59,735 nt of DNA. Source: a virus. The notes below the pieces were generated by a model that did not search any database, was not told the DNA's origin, and saw nothing but the letters and a program-made list of their open reading frames with translations. The DNA is taken from positions 1 through 59,735 of the IMG/VR virus record IMGVR_UViG_3300024999_000115; one strand, 5' to 3'. Below are positions 56,449 to 59,735 of this stretch, one piece after another (positions within the stretch are counted from its first letter, which is position 1; the number at the start of each line of letters is the position of its first letter). The translations under genes and the position numbers were made by a program.

Positions 56449-58661
56449 TACGTTTTGTGATAATTTAGTTGAATCTCAATCATCGTAGGAGTTCCGGTGT
56501 ATCCGGTACTGGTAACAAAGGTTACTCTATCGCCAGCGGCAGTCGTATTTGCCCCTGTGGCATTGGTTTCGGCCTGCGTTGTGCCAACTGACAAACTGCT
56601 CAATCCGGTTACAGCTGTACTGCCTATTTTTACAGCGCACCCTGTTAATGTACCGTTGTCGGTTTTATACACAAGCGAATCAATGGTCAACCCTTCGCGG
56701 CATTTTGGTATCAGCGGATATTCCTGAGCGGTTCCGGGTGTGATGTCTTTTGCCGTGAGGCTCTGGAATGGAAGGTCGGCTGTTGCAGGTATTGTCGGCT
56801 TATCCGTTAAGCTGTTGTAGCTGCCACTATAAGCCACTGCTGCCAATCCCGTAACGGCAATTTTTAATTTATTTTCATCAGCACCGGTTCCTTCCGATAT
56901 TGCAATATTAGCCCCGGGCACCACCTTTGCGCTCAAATAACCGGCAGTCGGGTCAGCAGCATCAAACTTTACCTTTTCGTCGGTCACTGCCGGATTAACC
57001 ACCAGATGAATCTCTTTCTTTGTACTATCCAACGGATCAACACTTGTTTCAACATCAATTCCTTCCCCGGTAATTTCTACTGTATCGCCGTTGTCAATGG
57101 TAAATGCCGTTTGCAAAATCGCAGCGGTGTTTTCTGTTGGTGGCGCACCTGCTGTCATTACTCCGGGAACCAGTTCGAGGTAATCAATATTATCGGTTGC
57201 GGTGTCAATATAATACCAGACAGACGAAATATTTTTATAAATACGATAACCTGTTGCGTTGGCATCTTCTATCCATGTAATAAGTGCATCGGTGGTATCA
57301 GTTAAAATATCGAAAGCCGAATTGTAAGCTGGCGTTGTTTCTCCTTGTGCATTTAACGCGGTTACAGCCAAAGTATCAATAGGCACAGTGTAATCAACCG
57401 ACCCACTGCCGTTAACTGCAATATTCAACCCAACCGGCGTTCCAACGTAGCCCATAATCTGTTCAGGACTGTGTAAATTCCAGTTGTAGCCAATTGGTAT
57501 ATTCGCGCTCATCGCTGGTAACCCGTTATTTCTCTCAATGGTTAAAATACGGGTTACAGTATCGAATGAAACACCGGTTGAATAGCTATCTTCAGACACT
57601 GGTAAATCAATCCCTTTCTGCAGGCGCACATTGTCTATTTTTATGCTGGGATAAGTCGCCCCGCTCATGTTATTCCAACGCAACACAAAGCCATTAAAAA
57701 GAGCGTTTCGTACTGCAAAATCAGATATAACAAAAACAACCGTTTGCCAGTTGGTATTAAACCGGTTGTAGGTAGCATACACCAAACTACTGCGGGGCTT
57801 TCCGTCTTTTTCAAAATATGCCTCAATAAAGTTTCCGAATGAGTTGCTATTTGGCAATTGTATGTCCATTATAAGCGTTGACCAATCGGTATCAGTATAA
57901 TCTACATCGTCGGTAAAAACAATTCTATCTCCATTTGAAAGTTCGCCAATAGCCGCACAAATACTTCCCGTACTTGGCGCAACTGTACTGTCAAAATCGG
58001 CTGTGGTTCCTTCAATAGATGGTGTCCATTCTGCCCCTGTGTGTTCGTTATAAATTACAACCTCGTTTACGTTAGGAATAGTTGTTGCTGCTGCCGGAAT
58101 AGTTACAGAAGTTAATTCTACTTGTGTAAGCGGGTCAATTGATGGCTTTAGTAGTACGCCGGGCGTACTTTCCAATACACCATATGAGCCGGTGTTATCC
58201 ATGTAAAACACAACCACTTTATCTAACGTGGCGTGTGCTGTAAGAGTGATACTGTCGGCTTCAGCTTCGTAAAATTTACCATTGATTACCCGGCCCCCTT
58301 TGCTAATATCAAAAATTAGCCCGGTTCGTAGAGTTACAATTCCGCCGTAAGGCGTTAATATCTTCGGGGTTATAATGGTGCGACCGGTCACTAAATCGGT
58401 TTCAGCTTCAAAATAATCGGTACTAAGGTATCCCGGCGTGTTTGCGATTTCAAATTCAGGAGTAACAAAACCAACTTTTTCGTCGCTCAAGTCTGGTTTG
58501 CCGATTATATATGTCGGAGAGTTAATATTTGTTTCATTCCAGTCGCTTTGACTTCTCCCCGGCCAAAGTGTTTCCACAAGATCAATAATCGCAATAGGAG
58601 ATATTCCCTTAAAATACTTTAGAAGAATCTTGATTAAATGGTCTTGTCTTTCGTATTTCAT
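56448..58661 (-). CDS. Tail fibre protein
   Basis: 737 residues, beta-rich with Thr/Gly/Val repeats. It contains the fibre-typical YSGSYNSLTDKPTIPA near residue 600 and a C-terminal trimer-like domain. A short helical N-terminus (MKYERQDHLIKILLKYFKGI) may attach it to the tail. Overlaps the nozzle-like gene by 4 bases upstream and abuts the lectin-like gene downstream. Confidence 0.65.
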   Translation of the reverse strand: MKYERQDHLIKILLKYFKGISPIAIIDLVETLWPGRSQSDWNETNINSPTYIIGKPDLSDEKVGFVTPEFEIANTPGYLSTDYFEAETDLVTGRTIITPKILTPYGGIVTLRTGLIFDISKGGRVINGKFYEAEADSITLTAHATLDKVVVFYMDNTGSYGVLESTPGVLLKPSIDPLTQVELTSVTIPAAATTIPNVNEVVIYNEHTGAEWTPSIEGTTADFDSTVAPSTGSICAAIGELSNGDRIVFTDDVDYTDTDWSTLIMDIQLPNSNSFGNFIEAYFEKDGKPRSSLVYATYNRFNTNWQTVVFVISDFAVRNALFNGFVLRWNNMSGATYPSIKIDNVRLQKGIDLPVSEDSYSTGVSFDTVTRILTIERNNGLPAMSANIPIGYNWNLHSPEQIMGYVGTPVGLNIAVNGSGSVDYTVPIDTLAVTALNAQGETTPAYNSAFDILTDTTDALITWIEDANATGYRIYKNISSVWYYIDTATDNIDYLELVPGVMTAGAPPTENTAAILQTAFTIDNGDTVEITGEGIDVETSVDPLDSTKKEIHLVVNPAVTDEKVKFDAADPTAGYLSAKVVPGANIAISEGTGADENKLKIAVTGLAAVAYSGSYNSLTDKPTIPATADLPFQSLTAKDITPGTAQEYPLIPKCREGLTIDSLVYKTDNGTLTGCAVKIGSTAVTGLSSLSVGTTQAETNATGANTTAAGDRVTFVTSTGYTGTPTMIEIQLNYHKT

Positions 58662-59735
58662 CGCAGTTGTTTTTTATCGACCAAATACGCTTCAATATCA
58701 AATCGGCTGATATTGCTGTTAGGCAATGCCAGTCCTCCCTGTAAAATGGTTACAAACTTGTATTTCCCTTTTTGGCTTCCTATTGGAATATCCTGCCGCA
58801 CGTTATCAGGAAAATTTGCATCGCTAATGTCAGAAATTGCCATAAGAGGAATGTTCACCTTGTTTTTGTTGGCATCCTGTTTCCCCCAAAGGCCAAAGGT
58901 GAAATACCCGGTTTTCGTTGTTGTATTGTTTCTAAAATACTCGCACCTCGATATAATCTTTCCGATTTTCTTATAGCTATCGGGGTTTTGCATTTTTAAC
59001 GGTCTTGTCAGGATATGGAAGAATACTTCCGTCGTTAAATCCTCAGAACTAAGTACAGCAAGGTAGCCAACGCCCGGTTTTTGAACCAAATACCGACTGT
59101 AAACACTGTTCCCAGATAAGGTAATTGAACTAAACAACTCAATTCTTTCCGAAAATACGAAAGTACTCATCCCCCAAAGCCTTGTTTTAAGGCCGTATAT
59201 CAGCGAATAGGTTTTATTCGGGTTACTGCACCAAATTGTTTCCCTTCGTGAATCGTAAGCCAATAAAGCACCCTTCAGGTAATCTACAATATCATCCAGA
59301 CTATAAGGGTTTCCTGTTCCTCCGAAATACCTTGTTGTAATTGTGTTGTAATTAGGTAAAATCGTATCGTTTGCAGGGAAACTTCCGTTTCCATTATCGG
59401 GGAAATATGGGTCAGTCAACGATACCGGTTCTCCGCCATTAAAAGCCATTAATCCCTTGTCACTGATAAATAACAACTGGTCGTCAATCTGCAAAGTTTC
59501 CTTTGAGATATATGGAATACTCGCTACTTTAGTAATCGAAGCAACAAGGTTGTTTCCCGATGGGTCGAGGTTTATCGTGTAAATTCCGTCAGAAGTTCCG
59601 ACAACAAGCGGGGCCACGGTTAAAGTATCTGCCGGGTTTACGCTGTTTGAACCTACTGCCATTATTTTACCCTCGCCAATACGATATGAGTTTATCGCAG
59701 GGAAAACAGAAAACTCCCCGGACTGCGAAACTGAA
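58658..59735 (-). CDS. Tail nozzle-like protein, C-terminal part plus contig-end overlap
   Basis: Continuation of the gene at 1-1687: the frame at base 1 continues at 59604 and runs to the stop at 58658, total about 877 residues. Bases 59605-59735 repeat 1-132; a one-base deletion at the far end breaks the frame there, so a start at 59662 (MAVGSNSVNPADTL) is only the first in-frame Met. The C-terminal half is beta-rich (DGIYTINLDPSGNNLVASI; SRRETIWCSNPNKTYSLIYG), compatible with a beta-propeller. Confidence 0.75.
   Translation of the reverse strand, partial: SVSQSGEFSVFPAINSYRIGEGKIMAVGSNSVNPADTLTVAPLVVGTSDGIYTINLDPSGNNLVASITKVASIPYISKETLQIDDQLLFISDKGLMAFNGGEPVSLTDPYFPDNGNGSFPANDTILPNYNTITTRYFGGTGNPYSLDDIVDYLKGALLAYDSRRETIWCSNPNKTYSLIYGLKTRLWGMSTFVFSERIELFSSITLSGNSVYSRYLVQKPGVGYLAVLSSEDLTTEVFFHILTRPLKMQNPDSYKKIGKIISRCEYFRNNTTTKTGYFTFGLWGKQDANKNKVNIPLMAISDISDANFPDNVRQDIPIGSQKGKYKFVTILQGGLALPNSNISRFDIEAYLVDKKQLR
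59605..59735. repeat. Terminal overlap, right copy
   Basis: Matches 1-132 except for one missing A near the end. If the ends are merged, the genome is about 59,604 bp. Confidence 0.9.

Overview
This window is the essentially complete genome of a temperate phage of Bacteroidota, assembled as a circle of about 59,604 bp. The first 132 bases recur at the end (59605-59735) with a single-base length difference, and one large tail gene reads in frame across the junction. A Bacteroidota host is suggested by TAnnTTTG-type promoter boxes, Fibrobacter-succinogenes-type (Fib_succ) lectin-like domains, a TIGR02594-like endolysin, and several small proteins of a kind I know from Bacteroidota phages and prophages. 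I see no tape-measure or sheath gene, but there is a portal, a nozzle-like tail protein and large ejection-type proteins. I therefore infer a short-tailed (podovirus-like) virion.

Layout. (1) Late leftward operon, 13397 -> 1 / 59604 -> 53099 (minus strand): scaffold-like protein, major capsid protein, small head proteins, SGNH hydrolase and lectin-like fibre proteins, tail tube-like protein, three tandem paralogues, portal, 877-aa nozzle-like protein, fibres, lipoprotein, then lysis (coiled-coil membrane protein, endolysin, two small membrane proteins, one-piece spanin), closed by a terminator at 53021-53040. (2) Late rightward operon, 13567-29773 (plus): a protein with an S74-like C-terminus, a coiled-coil protein, a 3,974-aa polyvalent protein with three zincin-like motifs, and TerL. 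Both late operons diverge from one 169-bp region. (3) Early/middle leftward region, 49864 -> 29821 (minus): KilA-N regulator, an RNA block (tmRNA-like pieces and tRNA-like elements), C5 DNA methyltransferase with an overlapping second frame, annealing-type recombination protein, RecB-like nuclease fused to an FtsK-like motor, clamp-like protein, DnaA-domain-IV-like protein, NinG, replication initiator, a run of very small genes separated by attC-like hairpins (34.5-38.4 kb), a membrane metallopeptidase, and TerS. (4) Lysogeny module, 50008-52981: repressor-like HTH, a secreted protein, a divergent HTH pair, tyrosine integrase, and a candidate attP core resembling a tRNA 3' end.

The most unusual items are: a tmRNA that appears circularly permuted (acceptor piece upstream of coding piece; tag ending in Leu-Ala-Ala); a small-gene array with integron attC-like hairpins but no integron integrase; a 233-codon open frame inside the methyltransferase that reads like a real protein; and the nuclease-FtsK fusion. 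All calls come from reading the sequence and remembered family knowledge; no database search was run.
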